Part shown: piece after piece, positions 1-6,233 of the stretch
Layout: each line of letters begins with the position of its first letter
How positions within the stretch are numbered: position 1 is the stretch's first letter
Program-made: the position numbers and the translations under genes
Assembly (NCBI GenBank): GCA_017992655.1
Contig: JAGOOF010000002.1
Coordinates: forward strand, 1-23,478
Origin: Patescibacteria group bacterium
GTDB lineage: Bacteria > Patescibacteriota > UBA1384
DNA: 23,478 nt
Direction: 5' to 3'
The notes under the pieces: generated by a model
What the model was told of the DNA's origin: nothing
Databases searched by the model: none
What the model saw: the letters and a program-made list of their open reading frames with translations, nothing else

Positions 1-496
1 CGTTGTCTATCTCGAAAAGAAAATTATATTGGCGTACTCCTAAGTATGCGAGATGTCTTTCTACAATCGAAAGAAATGGGTGTGGAGAAATAAACGTGCC
101 TTTTAACAACTCCCGGAAGCCGAGTTTTTTAATTTTGTTTATCGCAATTTTCTTAATCTTCTTTTGTGAGCTAGGTATCTGGCTTACGATAATACGCCAC
201 TTTTGATCCCAAGGGTCCAATTTAATGGTGGGAAGCCTAGGTGAAATGTAAAGCCTGCCTGTTGCCGTAATAATATAAACGTTTTTGCCGTAATATTTTT
301 TTGTTGTGATTAAATCATTTTTTTTTAGCTCAAAAAACTCTTTTCTTAGCGTGCCAGTTTTAATGTCGACACCAAGATACAGCTTACATATTTTTTTTAG
401 ATTCACATAAGTATTTTTAAAACGAAAAACAGGCGCAATTAATGCCAAATAAGTTAATATCACTAGCCGCGTGTGATCGATATTAGAGTGTTTCAC
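1..496 (-). CDS. PaaX-like winged-helix / Cas2-like transcriptional regulator (3' end off the left edge)
   Basis: An open minus-strand frame runs from a GTG at 496-494 to the window edge, giving 165 codons with no stop; an in-frame TAG at 511-509 bounds it upstream. The first ~90 residues look like a winged helix, with a helical start (HTRLVILTYLALI) and then a wing-like stretch ending in ITATGRLYI. Residues ~95-165 resemble the PaaX C-terminal, Cas2-like ferredoxin domain: WDQKWRIIVSQIP, then KKLGFRELLKGTFISPHPF, then YLGVRQY. Small proteins of this type recur in Candidate Phyla Radiation genomes and are presumed DNA-binding regulators; PaaX itself is a repressor. No strong Shine-Dalgarno is seen (AGAAG upstream), so the exact start is uncertain. 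It is divergent from the arginine decarboxylase, which makes that gene a candidate target (inference). A plus-strand ORF at 3-206 is its antisense shadow. Confidence 0.68.
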   Translation of the reverse strand, partial: MKHSNIDHTRLVILTYLALIAPVFRFKNTYVNLKKICKLYLGVDIKTGTLRKEFFELKKNDLITTKKYYGKNVYIITATGRLYISPRLPTIKLDPWDQKWRIIVSQIPSSQKKIKKIAINKIKKLGFRELLKGTFISPHPFLSIVERHLAYLGVRQYNFLFEIDN

Positions 497-676
497 GATA
501 TTTTTCTTCTAGGCGTCTGTCTAGGTTATAAAGTTATAAAGACCTTGATCGCGATATATTCCGTGTGTGTTAGTTGCAAAAACTTACCCAACACATTTGA
601 TATTACATGACTTGTGTATTAATTACAATGAAAATAACGCTAACAGGTAACTTTGTATTTAAGAAACAATAAATTA

Positions 677-741
677 GCATTGACAAAAATATGTTCTTTC
701 GATATAATGCAAACGGTAAATTTTCGTTTTTTTGTCAATGC
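677..741. repeat. 13-bp perfect inverted repeat flanking the promoter (candidate operator)
   Basis: GCATTGACAAAAA (677-689) is the exact reverse complement of TTTTTGTCAATGC (729-741). The left arm covers the -35 box and the right arm lies in the untranslated leader just before the ribosome site. The arm centres are 52 bp apart, close to five helical turns. Only the right arm would be transcribed, so this is not an RNA hairpin; a DNA operator pair is the natural reading (inference). Confidence 0.6.
680..708 (+). promoter_or_regulatory. Consensus sigma70-type promoter of the arginine decarboxylase gene
   Basis: TTGACA (680-685) and TATAAT (703-708) are separated by exactly 17 bp, a perfect match to the housekeeping consensus. 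The predicted transcription start near 715 gives a leader of about 45 nt, with a possible AAAGGA ribosome site at 742-747. It is the strongest-looking promoter in the window, so transcription is probably high unless repressed. Confidence 0.85.
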
Positions 742-759
742 AAAGGATAAAAAGCCACT

Positions 760-1224
760 ATGAGTTGTCATTCAATTACGATTTCAAGCGGACAAGGTGA
801 AGGCTCTACAAAGCTGGCCGCTTTCGACGCCGCCCTTTGGGATGCTGGTGTTGCTAATTATAATTTAATTAAACTTTCCTCTGTTATACCACCTAACAGT
901 AAGTTAATTATTGGTTCACCGGGAAACCCTCGAGGTAAAAAAGTGGGAGAACGTCTTTATGTTGTACTGGCTGAAAAAAGGGAAGATAAAGCAGGAGAAG
1001 AAGCTTGGGCCGGGTTAGGCTGGGTGCAGGCAAAAAATGGACATGGATTATTTGTGGAACACAACGGAACAAGCGAGAAAGAGGTAATCAAGCTCATTAA
1101 AGATAGTTTGGAAGACATGGTTAAGTATAGGGGAAATGTGTATGGCCAGATTAATTACCAAACAGCGGGTATCAAGTGTAGGGACAAGGCAGTTTGCGCG
1201 TTAGTCGTTGCTACCTATTATTAA
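760..1224 (+). CDS. Pyruvoyl-dependent arginine decarboxylase
   Basis: A 154-residue protein of the PvlArgDC family, which converts arginine to agmatine and CO2 using a pyruvoyl group made by self-cleavage. The diagnostic segment NLIKLSSVIPP lies at residues ~35-45. By analogy with the Methanocaldococcus enzyme, cleavage would fall between Ser40 and Ser41, leaving a ~40-residue beta chain and a ~114-residue alpha chain whose first residue becomes pyruvoyl. The early ISSGQGEG and the WAGLGWVQAKNGHGLFVEHNG block also fit the family, and the length is close to the usual 155-195. No agmatinase or other polyamine gene is visible nearby, so the use of agmatine (polyamine supply or acid resistance) is open. 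It stands alone behind a consensus promoter and is divergent from the PaaX-like regulator. Confidence 0.9.
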   Translation: MSCHSITISSGQGEGSTKLAAFDAALWDAGVANYNLIKLSSVIPPNSKLIIGSPGNPRGKKVGERLYVVLAEKREDKAGEEAWAGLGWVQAKNGHGLFVEHNGTSEKEVIKLIKDSLEDMVKYRGNVYGQINYQTAGIKCRDKAVCALVVATYY

Positions 1225-1239
1225 CTGCACCGAAAATTA

Positions 1240-1278
1240 TGCGCGTTCGCAGCGTTCTATAAAATGTCCGAACGCGCA
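1240..1278. repeat. 10-bp inverted repeat between the decarboxylase and the GNAT-like gene
   Basis: TGCGCGTTCG (1240-1249) pairs perfectly with CGAACGCGCA (1269-1278) around a 19-nt spacer. No T-run follows, so it is a poor intrinsic terminator. The spacer contains TATAAA (1258-1263), a possible -10 box without a recognisable -35. It could be an RNA hairpin ending the upstream gene or an operator around a weak promoter; the sequence does not decide. Confidence 0.5.
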
Positions 1279-1326
1279 CAATGTTATGCACATTAACATC
1301 ATATCCTGAGGGGGTGCGAAATAGCA

Positions 1327-1839
1327 ATGAGAGTTGAAAAGGTAGAACGTGGCGTTTCGTGGCGGTTAGGGGAGAGGCTATGGCACCTCTACAACGAGTC
1401 TTTTCGGGAAGTGAATCAGCTGACGCCCTTGGCGCAAAGCTTCCCGAAAAAAACGTTCAGAGGCTTTATGCGGTCTCCGCTTGTCTATAAGTTCATTCTC
1501 TGGGAAGAAGACAAGGCTGTTGGGTTAGGTCTCATGACAAACAGGCTCGAACTTGAGCCACTACTCTCGCTACCATACTTCCAACAGAGGTATGGTAAAG
1601 ACAAGGTTTACTATGTCTTGGCGGCGGTCGTGGCTCAGTCCCATCGTGGGACAAAAGCCATGCTTCGGCTTGCTCTAGCCATGATGAACAGTGTCCCGTC
1701 AGACGCCCATCTGTTGTTTGCTAACTCGGAGTGTGTGAATGGGGCGCTCCCGAGCCTGGCCCAGTACGTCTCGAGGGGCCAAGGGGAAGGGATAATCCTA
1801 GACAGACAAGCAGTTCGTCTCTTTTCTCGGGGAGGGTAA
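1327..1839 (+). CDS. GNAT-like acyltransferase (probable)
   Basis: A 170-residue protein with the outline of the GNAT N-acetyltransferase fold. An N-terminal helix contains WHLYNESFREV. A strand (YKFILWEEDKAVGLGLM, residues ~54-70) matches the beta4 position. A strand-helix pair, YYVLAAVVAQSHRGTKAMLRLAL (~99-121), could be the acetyl-CoA pyrophosphate loop in a degenerate form: Q-x-x-x-G rather than Q/R-x-x-G-x-G/A. Substrate is unknown. The start is supported by AGGGGG about 14 nt upstream. Three lines counted by eye inside the gene are ~56% GC, against ~42% in one line of the next gene, which suggests different ancestry or constraint. It is bounded by the inverted repeat at 1240-1278 and its own terminator, so it is probably a single-gene transcript. 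Confidence 0.5.
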   Translation: MRVEKVERGVSWRLGERLWHLYNESFREVNQLTPLAQSFPKKTFRGFMRSPLVYKFILWEEDKAVGLGLMTNRLELEPLLSLPYFQQRYGKDKVYYVLAAVVAQSHRGTKAMLRLALAMMNSVPSDAHLLFANSECVNGALPSLAQYVSRGQGEGIILDRQAVRLFSRGG

Positions 1840-1856
1840 CTCACCTCCCCTTTTTT
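1829..1856 (+). terminator. Intrinsic terminator of the GNAT-like gene
   Basis: GGGGAGG (1829-1835) pairs with CCTCCCC (1844-1850) across an 8-nt loop and is followed by six T residues. The stop codon TAA (1837-1839) lies inside the loop, so the hairpin overlaps the end of the gene. Confidence 0.85.
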
Positions 1857-1864
1857 ATTTGTAG

Positions 1865-1870
1865 TATAAT
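1865..1870 (+). promoter_or_regulatory. -10 box immediately before the histidine kinase start
   Basis: TATAAT at 1865-1870 lies only six bases before the ATG at 1877. Transcription would start at or beside the initiation codon, giving a leaderless mRNA. No Shine-Dalgarno is present, which agrees. The -35 region falls on the upstream terminator and is not recognisable, so support is moderate. Confidence 0.45.
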
Positions 1871-1876
1871 TGCAGT

Positions 1877-3724
1877 ATGAATGTAGCATTGCATCCGATC
1901 AATATGGTGTTGGGGTGTTGTATTCTCGTTTTACTGACTATTGCCTTCGTAATTTTCAAAAGAGGTAAGCGCAGCGTCTCATCTAATCTTTTGTTATTTA
2001 GTATCTTTTCTGCTGTACTCTGGCTGATAACTAACCTAGTCGCAAATATTTCGCTTCATTGGGGTTCTGAACAATATCTTTTTTGGACAAGATTAACTCT
2101 AGTTGGTCCAATATTGTTACTACCAAGTATGATTTTATTTGCCAACGCTTTTCCGGCAGACAAAATAACAATCTCAAAGCCTCAGCTTTTTCTTTTGGCG
2201 GTAATAAGCGTAGTTTTATTATTTTTTGTGCCCAGCCACTACAATGTTGAGTCGGTGAATATTGTGGATGCAGGTAAAATGATATCTTCTTTTAAACCTG
2301 GTCCTTTGTACGTATTTTTTATTGGGTATTTTGTTTTTTGTTTTTTATTGATGGTTATTTTTCTGCTGAGAAAATACTATCTTCTAACAAAGAAGGAAAA
2401 GCCACAGATATTGAGCGTGATATTTGGCATGCTATTATCGCTAATGGCAGGTGTATTATTTAGCGCAGTAATGCCGTTATCAGGCAATTATTCTCTAATT
2501 AATATCAGTCCAGTTAGTGTATTATTTTTTATTATTTTTACGGGGTACGCAATTGCAAAGCATCAACTTTTATCTGTTCAGCTTATTGTCACCGAAACAG
2601 TTACCTATCTAGCGGTTATCGCGCTTTTGGTTGACGCAATTTTTTCGCGAACAGCTTTTGAGGTAACAGTCAAATTAATCTTTCTCCCGGTTCTGGTATA
2701 TGGTGGCCACGTTCTCATCAAATCTATGAAGCAAGAAATAGAGCATAGGCACAAATTAGAAGAATTATTTAATCAGTTACAGCGAGCTAATCAGCAACTG
2801 TTGGAAGTCGACCAAAGAAAAACCGAGTTTATCTCTATGGCCTCCCACGAGCTACTGACTCCTATCTCCGCCATAGAAGGTTATCTCTCCATGATAGTGG
2901 AGGAAAAAATTGTTCCCGTTGGTAACCCCAAGGCGGAAAAGTATCTGCAAAGCGTTTATAAGTCTTCTAATCGCTTAGCGAGGCTGGTAGCTGATCTTCT
3001 TAATGTCTCTCGTATTGAAGAGGGACGCCTGTTGGTAGAAAAGAAAGCAGTGAGTGTCTTGGAAATGCTACAATCAACAGTCGATGAGCTAAAGTTCAAA
3101 GCACAAACAAGCCATATTAAAATAAGCTACACTTCACAAGTAAGTGGGCAAGAAGCACTTGCCTATGCCGACAGTGACAAAATAAAAGAAGTCCTTGTTA
3201 ACTTAACTGGCAACGCCCTCAAGTTCAACAAACCGGGTGGTGCAGTACGGTTATGGGCACAGGCATGGCCTACGCAAGCTGTACAGCAACGTTACAACCA
3301 AATGGCACGTTTTGTTGTTGATAAGCCAGAACATGGAGACGGTGCCCTAAGAAGAGTAGTAAACCAATCCTACACGCAGATGGTCGGTGATAAACAAATA
3401 GTAATTGCGGTTGCCGATAATGGAGTTGGTATTTCCTGCGAAGACATCGGTAAGTTATTTCAAAAGTTCTCTCGTGTTGGTGATTGGAGTACACAAGAAG
3501 TACAAGGAACTGGCCTCGGGCTTTATGTTTCTAAAGCAATTGTCGAAATGCATCATGGCAAAATCTGGGTAGAAAGTCCTGGTGAAGGAAAAGGTTCTGT
3601 TTTCTACTTTAGCTTGCCACTTGCTCAATACAGCACTGCTATTGCACAACTAGATGCTCGTGTTCCCCACAACCAAAATATGAAAGGCCTTGCCCGTATG
3701 GGGGGAGGACCAGCGGCTAAGTAG
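1877..3724 (+). CDS. Membrane sensor histidine kinase with multi-TM N-terminal region
   Basis: A 615-residue kinase. Residues ~10-280 contain seven to nine hydrophobic segments without a large extracellular domain, like the 7TM N-terminal sensor regions of histidine kinases. A short coiled linker (~285-312) leads to the HisKA domain with H-box ASHELLTPISAIEGY (phospho-acceptor His324). The HATPase domain has an N-box (VNLTGNALKF, Asn446), G1 (DNGVGI, Asp514) and G2 (GTGLGL, 544-549). The H-box has Leu where Arg is usual. Between N-box and G1 there is an extra ~40-residue stretch (about 463-504) absent from ordinary kinases. A ~30-residue tail follows the catalytic domain. It is probably translated from a leaderless transcript. 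The closest response regulator (4669-5295) is separated from it by an opposite-strand gene. Its stop lies two bases from that convergent gene's stop. Confidence 0.9.
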   Translation: MNVALHPINMVLGCCILVLLTIAFVIFKRGKRSVSSNLLLFSIFSAVLWLITNLVANISLHWGSEQYLFWTRLTLVGPILLLPSMILFANAFPADKITISKPQLFLLAVISVVLLFFVPSHYNVESVNIVDAGKMISSFKPGPLYVFFIGYFVFCFLLMVIFLLRKYYLLTKKEKPQILSVIFGMLLSLMAGVLFSAVMPLSGNYSLINISPVSVLFFIIFTGYAIAKHQLLSVQLIVTETVTYLAVIALLVDAIFSRTAFEVTVKLIFLPVLVYGGHVLIKSMKQEIEHRHKLEELFNQLQRANQQLLEVDQRKTEFISMASHELLTPISAIEGYLSMIVEEKIVPVGNPKAEKYLQSVYKSSNRLARLVADLLNVSRIEEGRLLVEKKAVSVLEMLQSTVDELKFKAQTSHIKISYTSQVSGQEALAYADSDKIKEVLVNLTGNALKFNKPGGAVRLWAQAWPTQAVQQRYNQMARFVVDKPEHGDGALRRVVNQSYTQMVGDKQIVIAVADNGVGISCEDIGKLFQKFSRVGDWSTQEVQGTGLGLYVSKAIVEMHHGKIWVESPGEGKGSVFYFSLPLAQYSTAIAQLDARVPHNQNMKGLARMGGGPAAK

Positions 3725-3726
3725 GG

Positions 3727-4545
3727 CTAGAGTTCTTCTAAACTTAATGCCATTAGCTTGTATGTTTCTTTAAAATTGCGTGTCGTCGATTCGTCACTGT
3801 CTTCATTGAGCGCCTTAATGTAGCGTGCCAACGTGCTGTTCTCATCATTCAGATCAGCTTCGTATCTGCTGGCATTGTCCGCGTCTTGCATGTAAAGAAA
3901 TTGAATAATGTTTTTGTTGTCGGTCATGACAATCACGCATGAGAGTTTGGTGCTATACGCTTGGCCGATGTTAGCGAAATAGTAAATACCACGATACTTT
4001 TTATCAGCAGTCTCAATGTATTCTGCTGGGCTAGAGATAAGAACGCCTGCGTTAAGGAAGGTAGCGGTAAGTTCATTTGCCCCTTCCGCGGAGCTAGATT
4101 CGTATATGGTTTGAATTTTTGCGAGCTTTTCCGAAAACTCGTTGTTTTCCTTGTAATCGGCAATACTCATAACATCTACCATTGCCAGCTCTAATGCATT
4201 ATTGCCGGTAAAGCGGATAATTTGGCTTCTCACGCTCGGCATAAGTTCTACTTCGCCTGGTATGTATTCTTCTTTTTCCGGGTTGCCTAGCTTTTCAGGG
4301 TATTTAAACTGCAAGCCGTGCGATTCAACTTTAACTGTTTTCCACCCTTCTGTTGGATTGTATTCTTTTGTCTTAGTGCCAGTGGTGGTTACGGCAATGG
4401 ACTCAACCGGGGGAACATCCGTGCCGTTTGCCTCCTGAGCAAGCTTCTTATTGGAAAAATAAATTACAAGCCCAATCACAATGGCAAACAAAAAAACGGT
4501 GGCAATAATGGCAATTAATAATAGTCTTTTACCTTTTGTAGTCAT
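3727..4545 (-). CDS. Membrane-anchored extracytoplasmic protein, function unknown
   Basis: A 272-residue protein when started at the ATG at 4545, chosen because AAGGAG lies five bases upstream. A longer in-frame reading from 4608 has no such support. Residues 1-7 are basic and 8-30 form one strong hydrophobic segment without a clear cleavage site, so it is probably a signal anchor with the rest outside. A Thr/Pro-containing linker (~40-65) leads to a globular domain that begins W-x-T-V and GLQFKYPEKL, a pattern shared with many small secreted domains that open FxFKYPxxW. One cysteine (Cys203) is in that domain. No catalytic motif is recognised. It lies between a sensor kinase and a response regulator but on the opposite strand, so an accessory sensing role is only a guess. 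Confidence 0.7.
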   Translation of the reverse strand: MTTKGKRLLLIAIIATVFLFAIVIGLVIYFSNKKLAQEANGTDVPPVESIAVTTTGTKTKEYNPTEGWKTVKVESHGLQFKYPEKLGNPEKEEYIPGEVELMPSVRSQIIRFTGNNALELAMVDVMSIADYKENNEFSEKLAKIQTIYESSSAEGANELTATFLNAGVLISSPAEYIETADKKYRGIYYFANIGQAYSTKLSCVIVMTDNKNIIQFLYMQDADNASRYEADLNDENSTLARYIKALNEDSDESTTRNFKETYKLMALSLEEL

Positions 4546-4561
4546 TTTTCTCCTTTTTTGC

Positions 4562-4570
4562 ATTATCTCA
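4562..4570 (-). promoter_or_regulatory. Extended -10 promoter of the membrane-anchored protein gene
   Basis: Read on the minus strand, TGAGATAAT (4570-4562) fits the extended -10 form TG-n-TATAAT with one mismatch. The start site would fall near 4556, just before AAGGAG, giving a leader of about 10 nt. No good -35 is seen. Confidence 0.45.
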
Positions 4571-4641
4571 CAATAATTGGTTTTTTTCATGTATGTGGTA
4601 CAATACAAGTGTTAAATGTTTTTTAGGTTACTTGACATAGA

Positions 4642-4650
4642 TGTTATAAT
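4642..4650 (+). promoter_or_regulatory. Extended -10 promoter of the response regulator gene
   Basis: TGTTATAAT (4642-4650) is a perfect extended -10. The start site would lie near 4657, directly upstream of GGAGG (4660-4664). TTGACA at 4632-4637 is only 7 bp from the -10 and cannot act as its -35; it may be coincidental or part of a regulator site. Confidence 0.6.
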
Positions 4651-4668
4651 ATAGCCAATGGAGGTTGC

Positions 4669-5295
4669 ATGTCTGACGAACAAGCAAAGCTTAAAGTGTT
4701 GATTGTTGACGATGACCAGACATTGTGCGATATGTACGCGGAACGATTGCAAGCCGAAGGGTTTGAAGTAGTAATAGCTCACAATGGCGAAGAAGGTGCG
4801 GCAAAAGCGGTGGAATATTTGCCAGATGTTATCTTGCTTGACCTCATGATGCCTAAGGTCAACGGTTTTAATACATTAGAAATTCTTAAGTCCACCCAAG
4901 AAACCAAAGATATCCCTGTGATTCTTTTGACTGCTTTGATTCAAGAGGAAAATAAACAGCGTGGTCTTCAGGGCGGAGCAGAAGACTACATTATTAAATC
5001 CGAGGCAATGCCCGGGGCGGTGATAGACAAAATTAAAGAGGTAGTGGCGCGTGCGCAACAAAGAAGAAGTAGCCAACTAGGCGCGAATGCCACACAAAAC
5101 ACACCTAGTGCACCCCCAAACTGGCCCACCTCTCCCCAGCAACCAGTCGCTTCCACCCCTCCTGCTGTTGAGGCACCCGCTCCTCCCATGCCGCCACCTT
5201 ACCAGCAACCTCCCCAACCTCCCCAGCCTCCATTACAGCCTACAACTCCACCCAATATACCTATTCCACCAGACCAGAATTATCCACAGCCTTAG
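4669..5295 (+). CDS. Response regulator receiver protein with proline-rich tail
   Basis: A 208-residue protein. Residues ~8-128 form a complete CheY-like receiver domain: acidic pocket Asp14/Asp15, phospho-acceptor Asp58 in LLDLMMP, Thr88 and Lys110 all in place. No DNA-binding or enzymatic output domain follows. The last 65 residues (144-208) contain 28 prolines, mostly in PP and QPP steps, with Gln, Ala and Thr. Output is therefore likely through protein contact, with the tail as an extended linker or docking arm (inference). GGAGG lies four bases before the ATG. The histidine kinase at 1877-3724 is the nearest possible partner but not in the same transcript. A second frame through the proline region stays open by composition only. 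Confidence 0.9.
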   Translation: MSDEQAKLKVLIVDDDQTLCDMYAERLQAEGFEVVIAHNGEEGAAKAVEYLPDVILLDLMMPKVNGFNTLEILKSTQETKDIPVILLTALIQEENKQRGLQGGAEDYIIKSEAMPGAVIDKIKEVVARAQQRRSSQLGANATQNTPSAPPNWPTSPQQPVASTPPAVEAPAPPMPPPYQQPPQPPQPPLQPTTPPNIPIPPDQNYPQP

Positions 5296-5354
5296 ATCTC
5301 AACCATTTTTGTTCAATAACGTGAGAGTCACAGCGCCTAGGCAATGGCGCCCAT

Positions 5355-5424
5355 GGCAATAGTTCTCGAGGATTACCTCTCGAACAGTAAGGGGTCAATA
5401 CTGTTCGTGTTTCGATAAGCTCAA
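5355..5424 (+). repeat. Composite repeat, copy 1
   Basis: The unit is built of three blocks in order: GGCAATAGTTCTCGAG (5355-5370), CTCTCGAAC (5377-5385), and a 26-bp block from TACTGTTCG to AAGCTCAA (5399-5424). All recur in the same order in copy 2. Within this copy CGAACAGTA (5381-5389) and TACTGTTCG (5399-5407) form a perfect 9-bp hairpin with a 9-nt loop. Confidence 0.75.
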
Positions 5425-5565
5425 CATGGATTAAAAAAGGTCAGAAGCCAGTGGCCTATATTGGCCAGTTGCCTGTAGCCGGTAGCCAGACGCAAATACA
5501 GGGGAGCGAATACAGCCGGATGCCAGTGGCCGGAAGTGTCAGGCTCCAATACTGTTCGAGCAACG

Positions 5566-5609
5566 CGAGAACTATCACGCGAGTATACAGCTCACGGCAA
5601 TAGTTCTCG
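5566..5609. repeat. 10-bp inverted repeat overlapping composite repeat copy 2
   Basis: CGAGAACTAT (5566-5575) pairs perfectly with ATAGTTCTCG (5600-5609) across 24 nt. The right arm is part of the first block of copy 2; copy 1 has no equivalent left arm. No T-run follows. Confidence 0.6.
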
Positions 5610-5686
5610 AGATGTGTCCCTCGCTCTGCTCGTTACAGTTCTCTCGAACGATAAGTCCTTTACTGTTCGTGTTTCGACAAGCTTAA
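5596..5686 (+). repeat. Composite repeat, copy 2
   Basis: The same three blocks appear: GGCAATAGTTCTCGAG (5596-5611, identical), CTCTCGAAC (5641-5649, identical) and a 26-bp block at 5661-5686 that matches copy 1 at 24 of 26 positions. It is about 21 bp longer because of extra sequence between blocks one and two. The internal hairpin seen in copy 1 is weakened by two mismatches (CGAACGATA instead of CGAACAGTA). Confidence 0.75.
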
Positions 5687-5737
5687 TACAGGTCGCAAGA
5701 CTAGTATTGTTTCAATGCAATAAGAGCTAACAGTGTA

Positions 5738-6181
5738 CTACCTAGTGCTAAACTTGCCTCTCTGTTTTATTTCTCTTTCTATGTCCCGTTTTTTAATTGC
5801 TTGTCTTTTGTCATAAATATTTTTTCCTCTTGCTTGAGAAAGTGCAACTTTTGCCCGCCCTTTTTTAAAATAGATCTTTGTTGGTACTAGGGTTAATCCT
5901 TTTTCTTGAGTGGCACCGACCATCTTTTTTATTTCATTTTTGTGCACCAGCAATTTACGGCTTCTTGTCGGGTCAAGTGTGCTGGAGCCAATGTGTGCTC
6001 CAACTAGCCATAACTCTTGGCTTCCCTTTTCACTTACAAGTATGCGCCCGAAACTGCCAGCAAGCGATACTTTGCCGGCGCGTAGTGCCTTTATTTCATC
6101 ACCGTATAATACTATGCCTGCTTCCAGGGTATCGCCTATTTCGTATTGAAAGCGCGCTTTTTTATTGTCTATTTTTTTCAT
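5738..6181 (-). CDS. smpB: SsrA-binding protein SmpB
   Basis: A 147-residue protein that binds tmRNA and delivers it to stalled ribosomes in trans-translation. The sequence is colinear with SmpB: FQYEIGDTLEAGIVLYGDEIKALRAGKVSLAGSF at the start of the OB-fold barrel, then SRKLLVHKNEIKKM and GLTLVPTKIYFKKGRAKVALSQARGKNIYDKR near the C-terminus. It ends in the basic tail that enters the mRNA channel. Length is slightly short of the usual 150-160. No Shine-Dalgarno precedes the ATG. A promoter at 6193-6220 would give a leader of about five bases. tmRNA itself was not found in the window. It is divergent from the nucleotide-kinase gene and convergent on the repeat region. Confidence 0.95.
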   Translation of the reverse strand: MKKIDNKKARFQYEIGDTLEAGIVLYGDEIKALRAGKVSLAGSFGRILVSEKGSQELWLVGAHIGSSTLDPTRSRKLLVHKNEIKKMVGATQEKGLTLVPTKIYFKKGRAKVALSQARGKNIYDKRQAIKKRDIEREIKQRGKFSTR

Positions 6182-6192
6182 GTTATGGCGTC

Positions 6193-6220
6193 ATCATACC
6201 ATAAATAAAAGCGTGGTAAA
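6193..6220 (-). promoter_or_regulatory. Promoter of smpB
   Basis: On the minus strand, TTTACC (6220-6215) and TATGAT (6198-6193) are 16 bp apart. The predicted start near 6186 is about five bases before the smpB ATG, so the transcript is nearly leaderless. Confidence 0.5.
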
Positions 6221-6233
6221 TAAAAAATTATTT

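Larger units (their letters stand above)
5296..5737. other. Non-coding, palindrome-rich repeat region
   Basis: This 442-bp stretch between convergent rr and smpB holds no convincing gene. It contains two copies of a composite repeat (5355-5424 and 5596-5686). Between them is a stretch of GCCAGTGGCC-type repeats, with exact copies at 5447-5456 and 5522-5531 plus variants such as TTGGCCAGTTGCC and GCCGGTAGCC. Several perfect short palindromes crowd the left end: GCCTAGGC at 5335, GGCGCC at 5346, CCATGG at 5351 and CTCGAG at 5365. CAATACTGTTCG occurs at 5396-5407 and 5547-5558. I looked for tmRNA because smpB is adjacent, and found neither its conserved ends nor a tag reading frame. Confidence 0.7.

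Noticed and set aside
3..206. A 67-codon plus-strand ORF with a hydrophobic end
   Set aside because: It is antisense to the better-supported PaaX-like frame, whose residues match a known domain; the hydrophobicity reflects T-rich antisense sequence.
4632..4650. TTGACA plus TATAAT as a classical promoter for the response regulator
   Set aside because: The boxes are only 7 bp apart; the extended -10 TGTTATAAT explains the promoter without that -35.
5087..5362. A 91-codon ORF overlapping the response regulator tail
   Set aside because: It is a shifted frame of the C-rich, proline-encoding region and stays open by composition.
5355..5686. CRISPR array
   Set aside because: Only two copies of a composite unit exist, with unequal internal spacing and no regular spacers or cas genes.
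5536..5730. A 64-codon plus-strand ORF in the repeat region
   Set aside because: It runs through the duplicated palindromic repeat, has no ribosome site and no recognisable protein features.
5296..5737. tmRNA (ssrA) beside smpB
   Set aside because: No conserved 5' or 3' tRNA-like ends, T-loop or tag reading frame could be found; the palindromes belong to a duplicated composite repeat.
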